Assembly: GCF_019656315.1 (NCBI RefSeq)
Contig: NZ_BPLU01000006.1
Coordinates: 141,521-205,520, forward strand
DNA: 64,000 nt
Reading direction: 5' to 3'
From: Flavobacterium sp. UMI-01
GTDB taxonomy: Bacteria; Bacteroidota; Bacteroidia; Flavobacteriales; Flavobacteriaceae
In this document: piece after piece, positions 19,324-28,986 of the stretch
Position numbering within the stretch: position 1 is the stretch's first letter
How the letters are laid out: every line of letters starts with the position of its first letter
Program-made: the position numbers and the translations under genes
Notes under the pieces: generated by a model
Databases searched by the model: none
Seen by the model: the letters and a program-made list of their open reading frames with translations, nothing else
Told to the model about the DNA's origin: nothing

Positions 19324-19782
19324 ATGGCAAACACCTATTCTCAAATTTATATTCATATTGTTTTTGCTGTAAAAGGCAGACAAAATTTGATTTCTAATAA
19401 TTGGAAAGATGAATTATATAAATACATCACGGGAATCACTACAAATGAAAATCAAAAATTAATTGCTATTAACGGAATGCCTGATCATCTTCATATTTTG
19501 ATTGGATTAAAGCCTGATAAATCATTGTCTGATTTGGTTAGAAGTATAAAAGCAAATTCTTCTCGTTTTATAAATGAGAAAAAATGGATTAATGGTAAAT
19601 TTGAATGGCAGACTGGTTTTGGTGCATTCTCATATAACCACTCTCAATTAACAAATGTGATTCGATATATTCAAAATCAAGAAGAGCATCATAAAAAGAG
19701 AACATTCAAAGAAGAATATGTTGATTTTTTAAAGGCATTTGATATCGATTATAATAATCTATATCTATTTGATGATGTTTAA
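19324..19782 (+). CDS. REP-associated tyrosine transposase (IS200/IS605-like Y1 HUH)
   Basis: 152 residues. The HUH motif is HLH in MPDHLHILI (near residue 56). The likely nucleophile Tyr is in VIRYIQNQEEHH (near residue 115). The fold and length fit TnpA-REP/Y1 transposases, which nick and rejoin single-stranded DNA at REP hairpins. REP copies lie directly upstream (19164-19266) and, inverted, downstream (19838-19865), so the gene and its repeats form one unit inserted between hemF and hemB. It appears intact. Confidence 0.88.
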   Translation: MANTYSQIYIHIVFAVKGRQNLISNNWKDELYKYITGITTNENQKLIAINGMPDHLHILIGLKPDKSLSDLVRSIKANSSRFINEKKWINGKFEWQTGFGAFSYNHSQLTNVIRYIQNQEEHHKKRTFKEEYVDFLKAFDIDYNNLYLFDDV

Positions 19783-19797
19783 AAATATAAAGATGTC

Positions 19798-19865
19798 ACC
19801 CCTACGGGGTTCATATCTAATATAAATAACAAATTACTATAAATATAACGCTCCTATGGAGCTTT
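19798..19865. repeat. Inverted REP copies after the transposase
   Basis: ACCCCTACGGGGT palindrome at 19798-19810. At 19838-19865 the reverse complement (AAGCTCCATAGGAGCGTTAT...) matches the upstream REP unit in the opposite orientation. The pair brackets the transposase gene. Confidence 0.8.
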
Positions 19866-19878
19866 AAACAAATATACT

Positions 19879-20886
19879 ATGTTCCCAATACACAGAGGTC
19901 GTCGTTTGAGAGTAAACGAATCTATAAGAAGTTTAGTTAGAGAAACCACTTTATCACCATCGGATTTTATGTTTCCGATGTTTATTGCTGAAGGCGAAAA
20001 TGTACAAGTCGAGATTCCATCAATGCCAGGAATCTTTCGTCGTTCGATTGATTTAACGGTAAAAGAAGTTCAGGAATTGTTCGATTTGGGTATTCGTGCC
20101 GTAAACATTTATGTAAAAGTAAGCGAAGATTTAAAAGACAATACCGGTAAAGAAGCTTGGAATCCCAATGGTTTGATGCAAAATGCCATCCGTGCTATCA
20201 AAGCGGCTTGTCCCGAAATGATTGTAATGCCTGATGTGGCTTTAGACCCCTATTCTATTTACGGTCACGACGGAATTATTGCCAATGGCGATGTCGAAAA
20301 CGATTCGACTAACGAGGCTTTAGTCAAAATGGCGGTTTCTCATGCTCAGGCGGGAGCCGATTTTGTAGCCCCTTCTGATATGATGGACGGACGTGTATTG
20401 CGTTTGCGTCAAGGATTAGATGCGGCAGGTTTTCATAATGTAGGGATTATGAGTTATTCGGCTAAATATGCTTCGGCATTTTACGGTCCTTTCCGTGATG
20501 CTTTGGACTCAGCTCCAAAAGTAGAGTCTGGAGCTGAACCTGTCGAAGTGCCTAAAGACAAAAAAACCTACCAAATGGATTATGCCAACCGCATTGAGGC
20601 CGTAAAAGAAGCCCTTTGGGATGTGCAAGAAGGAGCTGATATGGTAATGGTAAAACCTGGTATTGCTTATTTGGATATCGTTCGTGAAGTAAAAAACGCG
20701 GTTGACGTTCCTGTAACGGTGTATCATGTTTCAGGAGAATATGCCATGATCAAAGCTGCAGCCGAAAAGGGTTGGCTCGAAAATGACAAAATCATGATGG
20801 AACAATTGATGTGCATCAAACGAGCAGGTGCAAGTTTAATTTCAACGTATTTTGCTAAAGAGGCGGCTATTTTATTAAACCAATAG
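19879..20886 (+). CDS. hemB: Porphobilinogen synthase (5-aminolevulinate dehydratase)
   Basis: 335 residues. It condenses two 5-aminolevulinates to porphobilinogen. Signatures: HDGIIANGDVEND, GADFVAPSDMMDGRV, the first catalytic Lys in SYSAKYASAFYGPFRDA, and the Schiff-base Lys in GADMVMVKPGIAYLDIV. Between DSAPK and KKTYQMDYANR lies a short stretch (VESGAEPVEVP) coded by a repeat-like sequence at 20531-20552. It seems longer than I recall for relatives. It is cut off from hemF by the RAYT unit. Confidence 0.96.
   Translation: MFPIHRGRRLRVNESIRSLVRETTLSPSDFMFPMFIAEGENVQVEIPSMPGIFRRSIDLTVKEVQELFDLGIRAVNIYVKVSEDLKDNTGKEAWNPNGLMQNAIRAIKAACPEMIVMPDVALDPYSIYGHDGIIANGDVENDSTNEALVKMAVSHAQAGADFVAPSDMMDGRVLRLRQGLDAAGFHNVGIMSYSAKYASAFYGPFRDALDSAPKVESGAEPVEVPKDKKTYQMDYANRIEAVKEALWDVQEGADMVMVKPGIAYLDIVREVKNAVDVPVTVYHVSGEYAMIKAAAEKGWLENDKIMMEQLMCIKRAGASLISTYFAKEAAILLNQ
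20531..20552 (+). repeat. Repeat-like insertion inside hemB
   Basis: The 22 bases resemble the dispersed flavobacterial repeat GCTGAACCTGTCGAAGTGCC-type. They encode residues of an Asp-Ser-Ala-Pro to Lys-Lys-Thr-Tyr loop and keep the frame. Confidence 0.5.
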
Positions 20887-20952
20887 CCTGATAATTATCA
20901 ACATTGGTATTTAGAATAAAAACTAAATTTTAGCCTATAAAATTGTTTTAAA

Positions 20953-21348
20953 ATGAAAAAAATAATACTTCTTATTAGCATCGTATCTCTAGCTATTGCC
21001 TGCAAAAAGAAAGAAGCAGAGCCTTTTAAAAAAAAACCTGAACCTGTTTCTGAAGGAATGCAAGCTACTGTGAAAACACCAGAAGAACTTGGTGAATCCA
21101 TCTTTACAGGAAAAGGAAATTGTACCAGTTGCCACCAAATAGACACAAAAACTATTGGTCCAAGTGTACACGAAATTGCTAAAATTTACAAAGAGCAAAA
21201 TGGCGATATCGTAAAATTTCTAAAAGGAGAAGGGGAAGCCATCGTGGATCCAAGTCAATTTGAAGTGATGAAAGCCAATTTTGCTATTACAAAGGCATTA
21301 AGCGATGAAGAGTTAAAAGGATTAGAAGCCTACATTTACAGTAAATAA
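20953..21348 (+). CDS. Cytochrome c class I lipoprotein
   Basis: 131 residues. The signal peptide ends in the lipobox LAIAC (Cys at residue 17), followed by a Lys/Glu/Pro-rich linker. A single heme-binding CTSCH is at residues 57-61, and a likely axial Met is in FEVMKANFAITKALSDEEL. It is a periplasmic electron carrier or domain; the partner is unknown. It may benefit from the heme genes upstream but is probably separately transcribed. A strong terminator follows at 21402-21440. Confidence 0.9.
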   Translation: MKKIILLISIVSLAIACKKKEAEPFKKKPEPVSEGMQATVKTPEELGESIFTGKGNCTSCHQIDTKTIGPSVHEIAKIYKEQNGDIVKFLKGEGEAIVDPSQFEVMKANFAITKALSDEELKGLEAYIYSK

Positions 21349-21401
21349 CTTCCAAATCATTTGTCTTAGTTTCGTTAATACTAAATGCAGCGACAATACT
21401 T

Positions 21402-21440
21402 ATCCTTTCTTAATTTTTGTAAAAATTAAGAAAGGATTTT
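21402..21440 (+). terminator. Terminator after the cytochrome c gene
   Basis: Perfect 17-bp stem 21402-21418 / 21421-21437 with a 2-nt loop, then a T-run. Strong and on the plus strand. Confidence 0.88.
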
Positions 21441-21859
21441 TTTATTAAAAAAATTTATTTTTTACACAACTAAATACTTTTTTTCCTACTTTAGTATTGC
21501 CTTTCCAATGACAATCAATTGGAAAGGCAACATTTCATTTCCAAAAACAAATAACATCTTTATTGGAATCTTTCCTTAGATGTCGCTCGCATTTTTAGTT
21601 TTTCACCCAACTTTTATCTTATAAGAACCTCACACATACGGTTTAAAATAGATAATTACGACCGTGGTTACTTTTAATAGCAAGCTATAAGGATAAGCTT
21701 TCACCTAGCTTATGCATAAAGACCTACCAGCAAGTCACATAGATGAAACGGATTTTTTAAAAATCAAATCATCACAAGCCGTAACCTCTGCACGACATAA
21801 AGGAACTAAATCCAAATGCGTAATCTAGGGAATTAAATTATTAATTGTTTTTATAATGC
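21441..21859 (+). other. Non-coding region with hairpins upstream of the TonB receptor
   Basis: About 420 bp without a convincing gene. It contains a perfect 13-bp hairpin (21497-21509 / 21518-21530, TTGCCTTTCCAAT against ATTGGAAAGGCAA) without a T-run. A smaller ATAAGC/GCTTAT hairpin is at 21693-21713. It may be a structured leader of the receptor operon. I could not match it to a known riboswitch. Confidence 0.4.
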
Positions 21860-24706
21860 ATGTTGCGTATGAGAATACCGCTAATTTATTCTTTCTTGTT
21901 TTTTCCGATTGTGTTTCTTTATTCTCAAAACAAAACACTCGTTTCTGGTAAAGTTGTAGATGCCAAAACGGCTCTCCCTATAGCTTCAGTTGTAGTAGGA
22001 CTTCAAAACACCTCGATGATGCAACTCACAGATGCCTCTGGAGTATTTTCTTTAGAAGTAGAAGCTGCTGGAAACTATTTACTTCAGGTTCACAATCAAG
22101 GCTATAAAGATTTATTGTTGACCATTGAAGTAAATAAGAACCAAAATCTATCGTTGGGAATCCTTACAATGGAAGAAGACATGGCCACAGAACAACAAAG
22201 CAATACCATTAGGCTGCTAGATGAAGAATTACAAGACGATAGCGGAAGTTTCATCAGCAGTTCCATTTTATTACAATCTACAAAAGATGTTTTTCAGCAA
22301 GCGGCGGCATTTAATTGGGGAGCGGCACGATTCAGAATACGAGGTCTTGATACAGAACACGCCGTTACCTTACTCAATGGAGTAAAAATGAATAAAATGT
22401 ATGATGGCAGACCCCAATGGAGTAACTGGGGCGGACTCAATGATGTTACTCGTAATCAAGAATTAACTATAGGTACGACAGCATCTGATTATAGTTTTGG
22501 GGGACTATTAGGAACACAACAAATTCACACCCGAGCTTCGGTTTTTAAAGCTGGTTCCCGAATCACTTTTTCAGCAACAAACACCAATTACAGTTGGAGA
22601 ACTATTGGCACTTATGCTTCTGGACTGCATTCAAATGGTTGGGCTTATGTCATCTCAGCAGGGAAACGGTGGGCCAATGAAGCTTACTTTGAAGGAACAA
22701 CCTATGATGCTAACTCCCTTTTTATAGGTATCGAAAAAAAACTCAACGACCAACACGCACTTAATTTCTCTGGATTTTATACACCCAATACCCGAGGTAA
22801 AAATTCCCCAAATACCGATGAAGTCAATCAGCTAACTGCTTCAACTTATAATTCCTACTGGGGATATCAAAACGGCAAAAAAAGAAATGCCCGAATAAAA
22901 ACTATCGAAGAGCCTATCTTGATGTTAAATCATTACTTTACTCTCAACGACCATAGCTCATGGACCACAAGTTTAGTATATCAATTTGGAAAAACAAGCA
23001 ATAGCAATATTGACTATCAAAATGCGAACAGCCCTGATCCTACTTATTATAGAAAACTTCCAAGTTATTATCTTTCCCTTTATGCTCCTGACCAAGGTGA
23101 ATATGCTGGTGCATTTATCCCCGACCTACCTAATGCGGAAAAAAACAAAGAAGAATTTTTTGCCAATACTCAAATCAACTGGAACAAGTTATACCTTACC
23201 AATCAAAATCCTGTATTGGATAACCAAGGAAAAATAATTCGATATACCCCCGCACAAAGTCATTATGTCGTATATGAAGATTGCTCTTTTGATAAAAGCA
23301 TCATGGGAAATACTCTTTTTACCACCACAATTAACACCAATGTATCACTACATGCAGGAGCTTCTTTTTCCAAATTAAAATCGCACAATTACCAGCAATT
23401 AACCGACTTACTAGGCGGGCTATATTTTGAAGATTTCGATCCTTATTATACTGGTAATGCATCTCAATCGGACTTACATCATCCTAATCGTCAAGTGGTA
23501 AAAGGTGATAAATACGGCTACAATTACCTCCTTTGGGCACAAACCATCGAGGCTTTTACTCAATTTAGATTCCAATACCAAAAAGTCGATTTTTACCTAG
23601 CGCAGTCTTTTTCAAAAACTCAGTATGAACGAGAGGGCTTGTACAAAAACGGCCTCTATCCGTCAACTTCTTTTGGAAAAAGCACCAAATTAAACTTTGA
23701 AAATTTTGGCTTCAAAGGCGGACTAATTTATAAAATTTCGGGGCGTCAATCTGTTACCTTCAATGCAGCTCATAGCACTAAAGCACCAACCCTAAAAAGC
23801 AGTTTCCCTAACGCCCGAATAAACAATAGTGTCGTTCAGGAATTGCAAAGTGAAACGAACTCTAGCTTGGATATCAGTTATTACTATCGGGTACCGCAAT
23901 GGCAAACGCGACTCACGACCTATCATATCTCACAACTGAACGCCACTCAAAATTCCTTTTTCTACGCCGAGGGAATTTTTGATAATGGTGCAGGTTATAC
24001 CAACACCAATGCCTTTGTGGGACAATCTTTGACCCATTTAAATAAAAGCAATCAGGGGTTGGAATGGAGCTTAGCTTACAACATCTCTACTACTTTCAAA
24101 ACTAATTTGGCTATAGCTTATGGTCAATACATTTATACTAACAATCCCAATCTAGTCGTAACCAATGACACATGGGCCACAGAGGAAAATCAAAATCCTC
24201 GCTTTGATTTTGGTACTACATTGCTCAAAAATTACAAGCAAGCAGGCATGCCACAACAAGCCTATAGTTGGGGATTAGAATACCGAAATCCTAAATATTG
24301 GTGGTTGGCAACCAACATTAATTTGCTCGATGGTCGTTATGTAGATTTATCACCCATTGCCCGAACTAGCCGATTTTATACCAATCCCACCAGTGGCTTT
24401 CCTTTTCCTGAAGCAACAGAAGAACGAGCCAAAATACTTTTGGAACAAGAAAAATTACCCGCAATAACATTAGTGAATGTTCTCGGAGGAAAATCATGGC
24501 ACATTCAAAAAAACTATTTAGGCCTATTTATCAGCATCAATAATGTCTTGGACACCCATTACAAAACTGGTGGATTTGAACAAGCTCGTAATGCTAATTT
24601 CCGTCAACGCAATCAAGATGTAAGTAGCAACAACCCTTCTTTTGGAAACAAATATTTTCAAGGATACGGCCGTACTTTTTATATGAATCTCACTTTAAGT
24701 TTATAA
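21860..24706 (+). CDS. TonB-dependent outer-membrane receptor
   Basis: 948 residues. The start is ATG 21860 (or 21869, MRIPLIYSFLFFPIVF, the cleaner signal peptide). A carboxypeptidase-like regulatory domain follows (VSGKVVDAKTALPIASVVVGL), then a plug with FRIRGLDTEHAVTLLNGVKMN and a long beta barrel ending in ...YMNLTLSL. It imports an unidentified ligand across the outer membrane with TonB energy. It is followed 14 nt later by a DUF5689 lipoprotein, which suggests a receptor-lipoprotein pair. It lacks SusC-specific motifs I recognise. Confidence 0.9.
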   Translation: MLRMRIPLIYSFLFFPIVFLYSQNKTLVSGKVVDAKTALPIASVVVGLQNTSMMQLTDASGVFSLEVEAAGNYLLQVHNQGYKDLLLTIEVNKNQNLSLGILTMEEDMATEQQSNTIRLLDEELQDDSGSFISSSILLQSTKDVFQQAAAFNWGAARFRIRGLDTEHAVTLLNGVKMNKMYDGRPQWSNWGGLNDVTRNQELTIGTTASDYSFGGLLGTQQIHTRASVFKAGSRITFSATNTNYSWRTIGTYASGLHSNGWAYVISAGKRWANEAYFEGTTYDANSLFIGIEKKLNDQHALNFSGFYTPNTRGKNSPNTDEVNQLTASTYNSYWGYQNGKKRNARIKTIEEPILMLNHYFTLNDHSSWTTSLVYQFGKTSNSNIDYQNANSPDPTYYRKLPSYYLSLYAPDQGEYAGAFIPDLPNAEKNKEEFFANTQINWNKLYLTNQNPVLDNQGKIIRYTPAQSHYVVYEDCSFDKSIMGNTLFTTTINTNVSLHAGASFSKLKSHNYQQLTDLLGGLYFEDFDPYYTGNASQSDLHHPNRQVVKGDKYGYNYLLWAQTIEAFTQFRFQYQKVDFYLAQSFSKTQYEREGLYKNGLYPSTSFGKSTKLNFENFGFKGGLIYKISGRQSVTFNAAHSTKAPTLKSSFPNARINNSVVQELQSETNSSLDISYYYRVPQWQTRLTTYHISQLNATQNSFFYAEGIFDNGAGYTNTNAFVGQSLTHLNKSNQGLEWSLAYNISTTFKTNLAIAYGQYIYTNNPNLVVTNDTWATEENQNPRFDFGTTLLKNYKQAGMPQQAYSWGLEYRNPKYWWLATNINLLDGRYVDLSPIARTSRFYTNPTSGFPFPEATEERAKILLEQEKLPAITLVNVLGGKSWHIQKNYLGLFISINNVLDTHYKTGGFEQARNANFRQRNQDVSSNNPSFGNKYFQGYGRTFYMNLTLSL

Positions 24707-24720
24707 CCAAAACTCACCTT

Positions 24721-26067
24721 ATGAAAACCTTTCTTCCTTTCGTAATTGGACTTCTTTTTGTTTTTTCGTCCTGTGTGTCAGATACTCCTCCTGTTCCAGA
24801 ATTAGTGTGTAACCAGTTGGATTTAACTCCCAACCAAACGGTAGCAACAGTACTCGAAAAAGCAACTTCGGTAGTAACTCAATATGGTTATGATGATATT
24901 CTGGAAGCGTATGTTGTATCCTCAGACGAATACGGTAATTTTTTTAAAACCCTTTATTTACAAACCATGCCCACAGCCTCCATACCAGCTATTGGTTTTA
25001 GTGTTCCCGTTGATGCCAGCAATTTATATGTCGATTATCGCTTAGGCAACAAAGTATATCTAAAATTAAAAAATCAATATACTGATATCTATTATGGAGG
25101 ATTGCGTATAGGAGCTATTTATGCCAATGCTTTTAACGAAGCTTCAGTAGGTCGCCTCTCTCAAAATGACTATAAAAGAGTACTTTACCCCTCCTGCACC
25201 ACACTTCCCGAAGAACAATTAGTACGCACCACAACTATCCCTGAATTGACCAAAGACAATAACCTCAACACGCTGGTGGAATTGAATGAGGTACAATTTG
25301 CGGAAGCAGCTATTGGCCGGCGTTATTTTGAAGAATCCAACAATGTAGGCGGTGGGACCAATTGGTATTTAACGGACAAAAATGGCAACCAAATTTATTT
25401 AAGAACCAGTAGTTACGCTCGTTTTGCAAATAATTTAGTACCTACTACAAAAGTAAAAATCCGTGGTGTACTAACAAAATTTGGGGCTGATTACCAATTG
25501 GTTGTTCGTTCAGAAAAAGATATCGAACCCACCACAGCGCGAGGCATTCCGTTTTTTACCGAAAACTTTCAATCGGTGACCGATAAAAGCAATTTGAGTT
25601 TACCTGGATGGACTAATTTGACTCAAGCAGGTTCTTTGTTTTGGAAAGGAGCGGTTTACAATGGAAATGGCTGTGCCGAATTTGCCATCAGTGGTACCAA
25701 AGTCAATTCGAATATTGCTTGGTTAATTTCACCAAAAATCGATATGGATAGCTATAAAAATGAAGTACTTACCTTTAGAACCGCACAACACCATTTAGAT
25801 GTAGATTCCCCATTAAACACATTAGAGGTATATGTTTCGACAAATTTTGACGGATTGGATGTTACCAAAGCCAATTGGACCAAAGTCACCTTTAATGTTC
25901 CGCAACAAGCCACACCTTGGTACCAATTCATTGGATCAGGTGGAGTCGATTTGTCGCATTATACAGGCAAAATCAACATTGCTTTTAAATACATTGGCTC
26001 GGGCAAAAACACAGCGTTGGATGGCGCCTTCCAAGTAGATGATGTTCAGATATTTGGAGAAAAATAG
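24721..26067 (+). CDS. DUF5689 / choice-of-anchor-J surface lipoprotein
   Basis: 448 residues. Lipobox FSSC (Cys at residue 18). An N-terminal DUF5689-type OB-like domain (ILEAYVVSSDEYGNFFKTLYLQT, KVKIRGVLTKFGADYQLVV) is followed by a choice-of-anchor J jelly-roll domain (FTENFQSVTDK, WLISPKIDMDSYKNEVLTFR). It probably sits on the outer membrane as partner of the TonB receptor 14 nt upstream. The ligand is unknown. Confidence 0.8.
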   Translation: MKTFLPFVIGLLFVFSSCVSDTPPVPELVCNQLDLTPNQTVATVLEKATSVVTQYGYDDILEAYVVSSDEYGNFFKTLYLQTMPTASIPAIGFSVPVDASNLYVDYRLGNKVYLKLKNQYTDIYYGGLRIGAIYANAFNEASVGRLSQNDYKRVLYPSCTTLPEEQLVRTTTIPELTKDNNLNTLVELNEVQFAEAAIGRRYFEESNNVGGGTNWYLTDKNGNQIYLRTSSYARFANNLVPTTKVKIRGVLTKFGADYQLVVRSEKDIEPTTARGIPFFTENFQSVTDKSNLSLPGWTNLTQAGSLFWKGAVYNGNGCAEFAISGTKVNSNIAWLISPKIDMDSYKNEVLTFRTAQHHLDVDSPLNTLEVYVSTNFDGLDVTKANWTKVTFNVPQQATPWYQFIGSGGVDLSHYTGKINIAFKYIGSGKNTALDGAFQVDDVQIFGEK

Positions 26068-26199
26068 TTCAAAATTACTATGCCCTTGAAGCTCATCCGT
26101 TTGGTTGGCAGACTTAAATTTTGCGGTGTAAAACTTTAGAAACTAAAACGAGATGTATTAAATGCGCATCGTTTTAACTCTATTTATGTTCAAAAAAAT

Positions 26200-26234
26200 T
26201 TGAATCCTACAATTGATTAAATGAACTACATTTG
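26200..26234 (+). promoter_or_regulatory. Promoter of the AsmA-like gene
   Basis: TTG at 26200-26202 and TACATTTG at 26227-26234 (TAnnTTTG), spacing 24. The -7 box overlaps an in-frame ATG at 26221, so translation must start at the next ATG, 26251. Confidence 0.55.
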
Positions 26235-26250
26235 CAAAAAAATTATTGCA

Positions 26251-28983
26251 ATGAAAAAGAATCTGAGGAAGGGATTGAAAATAACAGGAATTACAATGGT
26301 TAGCTTGTTGTTACTACTGTATATTTTACCAAAGTTATTTCCGGAGTTTATCACCAATCAGATTAAAATTTTTGCTAATGAAAACATCGATGGCGAATTG
26401 CATTTTACAGAATCCAATTTGTCTTTCTTTGATCATTTTCCTTCTTTGACCCTAACACTAAACGATTTTACATTAAACGGAGCCGCACCTTTCAAAAAAG
26501 ACACTTTGATTCATTCCAAAGAAATGGCATTTGGGATTAATATCCCGCGATTAATTTTTAAAAAGGAAGTCAAAATCGACCAAATTTTTGTCTCTGACGC
26601 TTTGTTTAATATCAAAGTGAACGAAAAAGGACAAGCTAACTATAGTGTGTACAAACCTAAAAAAACATCCAACGCTACTGATGAAAGTTCAGATACAACT
26701 ATTAAGCTTGAAAAAATAGACATCAAAAACACCCATTTAGTTTATGATGACCAATCGACTAAAATTTTAATCGATGCACGTGGATTCAATTATTTAGGAA
26801 AAGGCGATTTAGAAAAATCCGTTTTTGATTTATTTACCGAAGCCAAAATTGATTCGTTTGATTTCACAATGGCGGGAGAGCCTTATTTGAAAAACAAAAA
26901 CGTGAATGCGAGTTTGATTACCAAAATCAACACCACTTCATTGGCCTTCGAGTTCAAACAAAACGATTTGAAAATCAACAAGCTCCCCGTAGATTTTAAA
27001 GGAACTTTCAATTTTATTAAAGATGGTTATGCGATCGATTTTAAAATAAAATCAACGGATAGCAATTTATATGATTTCTTTACGGCCTTGCCTCCGCAAT
27101 TTACCCATTGGCTTGAAAAAACAAAGATTGAAGGAAAAACCGATATCTTATTGACTTTAAAAGGGAATTATGTTGAAGCTACCAACAGCAAACCCGACCT
27201 CGCTTTCAACATGAAAATCAGAAAAGGAATGGTCGCGTATGACCAAGTACCTGTGCCAGTTACAAATTTGTTTTTAAATTTTGACACCAAACTCCCTTCT
27301 TTGGACACCCAACAATTAAACGTAAAAGTAGATTCCATTTTTTTCAATGTGGGCAAAAATTACTTGAATGGAATCGTGGATGTCAAAGGTTTAGAAAAAC
27401 CTGAAATCGCTGCTCGCATACGTGCTGCTATGGATTTAGAAAAAATGAACCGCGCTTTTGGAATTGCTAGCATTGACTTAAAAGGACTTTTCAATGCTGA
27501 TATTACTGCCAATGGCGTTTATGATATCGAACAAAAAACATTGCCCAAAACAAAAGGGTCGCTATCGTTGAAAAAGGGCTGGATTAAAATGCCTTATTAT
27601 CCAAATCCAATTTCGGATATAGATTTGGATATCCAAGTGGACAATCCCACAGGAAAAACCAAAGATGTTTGGGTAAAAATGCACCCTGCTTCGTTTGTAT
27701 TCGAAGGGAAACCGATGAAAGTAGAAGGTCTTTTTGGAAATTTAGACGACCTGCATTATGATTTGAAAATCAATGGCGAATTGGATTTGGGACGCATCTA
27801 TAAGGTTTTTTCTCAAAAAGGATTGGATGTAAAAGGATATATCAAAGCTCATTTGGCCTTAAAAGGAACTCAAAGCGATGCCACTCGCGGACGTTATAAC
27901 AAATTGAATAATAGCGGAACTTTGGTATTAAAAAACATCACCACTCGTTCACAATATTTCCCCAAAGCTTTTGTTATAAATGAAGGTGTTTTTACGTTCA
28001 AGCAAGACCAATTGAAATTCAATAATTTCAAAGCTTCTTATGGAAAATCTGATTTTGTGATGAATGGTTCAATGGGCAATGTGATTAATTTTGTTCTCTC
28101 TGACAAGGCGGTTTTAAAAGGGAATTTTTTCCTCAAAAGCCCTCGACTGTACGTGGATGAATTTAGGTTTGCGAGCCCTGAGCCTATTCCTGTTGAGGGA
28201 ACAGTTGCCCCATCAGCGGCTAGTACAGGAGTTGTGGTGATTCCGCCTAATTTTAATTTTAATTTGAATGCCGCTATCGCAAAAGTGTATTGGCAGGGAC
28301 TCACTATTTCCAATTTGGCGGGGAATATGAATGTGAACAAAGGAAAAGTAAGCTTAACCAATTCAGGTTTTAACATTATAGGCAGTCCTGTAAAAATGGA
28401 TATTGTTTATAATAGCGAAACCTTGCAAAGAGCCTTTTTTGATTTTAAAATAAAAGCCGAGGACTTTGATATCAAAAAGGCGTATAACGAAATCGAAATG
28501 TTTCGAAATATGGCATCGGCTGCCAAAAGTGCGCAGGGAATTGTATCCTTAGATTATGCCGTCAAAGGAAAGCTAAATCAAGACATGAAACCCGTTTATC
28601 CTTCCTTATCCGGCGGTGGGGTACTTTCGGTAAAAGACGTAAAAATGAAAGGATTTAAGATGTTTAATTCGGTTAGTAAATCCACTAATTTCGAAAGCAT
28701 CAAAGACCCAGATGTGACCAAAGTGGATATCAAAACCACCATTAAAAACAACATCATTACGATTGAACGATTTAAGTTTAAATTTGCAGGTTTCCGACCA
28801 AGGATTGAAGGGACTTCCAGTTTTGATGGGCGTTTGAATATCAAAATGCGTTTGGGATTGCCTCCACTGGGAATAATTGGAATTCCACTAACTGTAACTG
28901 GCACACAGGAAAAACCAAAAGTAAAACTCGGTAAAAAAACCGAAGACATTGAAGAACAAGAATATATAGAAAACCCAAATTAA
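26251..28983 (+). CDS. AsmA-family envelope protein
   Basis: 910 residues from the ATG at 26251, chosen because the -7 box covers the upstream ATG at 26221. One N-terminal transmembrane helix (TGITMVSLLLLLYILPKLF) anchors a long periplasmic beta-rich domain. The AsmA-type C-terminal region (GIVSLDYAVKGKLNQDMKPVYPSLSGGGVLSV) precedes a Lys-rich tail. AsmA-like proteins are thought to bridge inner and outer membranes and move phospholipids. The stop is 3 nt before the next gene, so it is co-transcribed with the first FKBP. Confidence 0.85.
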   Translation: MKKNLRKGLKITGITMVSLLLLLYILPKLFPEFITNQIKIFANENIDGELHFTESNLSFFDHFPSLTLTLNDFTLNGAAPFKKDTLIHSKEMAFGINIPRLIFKKEVKIDQIFVSDALFNIKVNEKGQANYSVYKPKKTSNATDESSDTTIKLEKIDIKNTHLVYDDQSTKILIDARGFNYLGKGDLEKSVFDLFTEAKIDSFDFTMAGEPYLKNKNVNASLITKINTTSLAFEFKQNDLKINKLPVDFKGTFNFIKDGYAIDFKIKSTDSNLYDFFTALPPQFTHWLEKTKIEGKTDILLTLKGNYVEATNSKPDLAFNMKIRKGMVAYDQVPVPVTNLFLNFDTKLPSLDTQQLNVKVDSIFFNVGKNYLNGIVDVKGLEKPEIAARIRAAMDLEKMNRAFGIASIDLKGLFNADITANGVYDIEQKTLPKTKGSLSLKKGWIKMPYYPNPISDIDLDIQVDNPTGKTKDVWVKMHPASFVFEGKPMKVEGLFGNLDDLHYDLKINGELDLGRIYKVFSQKGLDVKGYIKAHLALKGTQSDATRGRYNKLNNSGTLVLKNITTRSQYFPKAFVINEGVFTFKQDQLKFNNFKASYGKSDFVMNGSMGNVINFVLSDKAVLKGNFFLKSPRLYVDEFRFASPEPIPVEGTVAPSAASTGVVVIPPNFNFNLNAAIAKVYWQGLTISNLAGNMNVNKGKVSLTNSGFNIIGSPVKMDIVYNSETLQRAFFDFKIKAEDFDIKKAYNEIEMFRNMASAAKSAQGIVSLDYAVKGKLNQDMKPVYPSLSGGGVLSVKDVKMKGFKMFNSVSKSTNFESIKDPDVTKVDIKTTIKNNIITIERFKFKFAGFRPRIEGTSSFDGRLNIKMRLGLPPLGIIGIPLTVTGTQEKPKVKLGKKTEDIEEQEYIENPN

Positions 28984-28986
28984 ATT

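Noticed and set aside
21800..21836. TPP riboswitch-like bases (AATGCGTAATCTAGGGAA)
   Set aside because: Only a fragment resembles the 3' part of the motif. The CTGAGA and GGGGTGC parts are missing.
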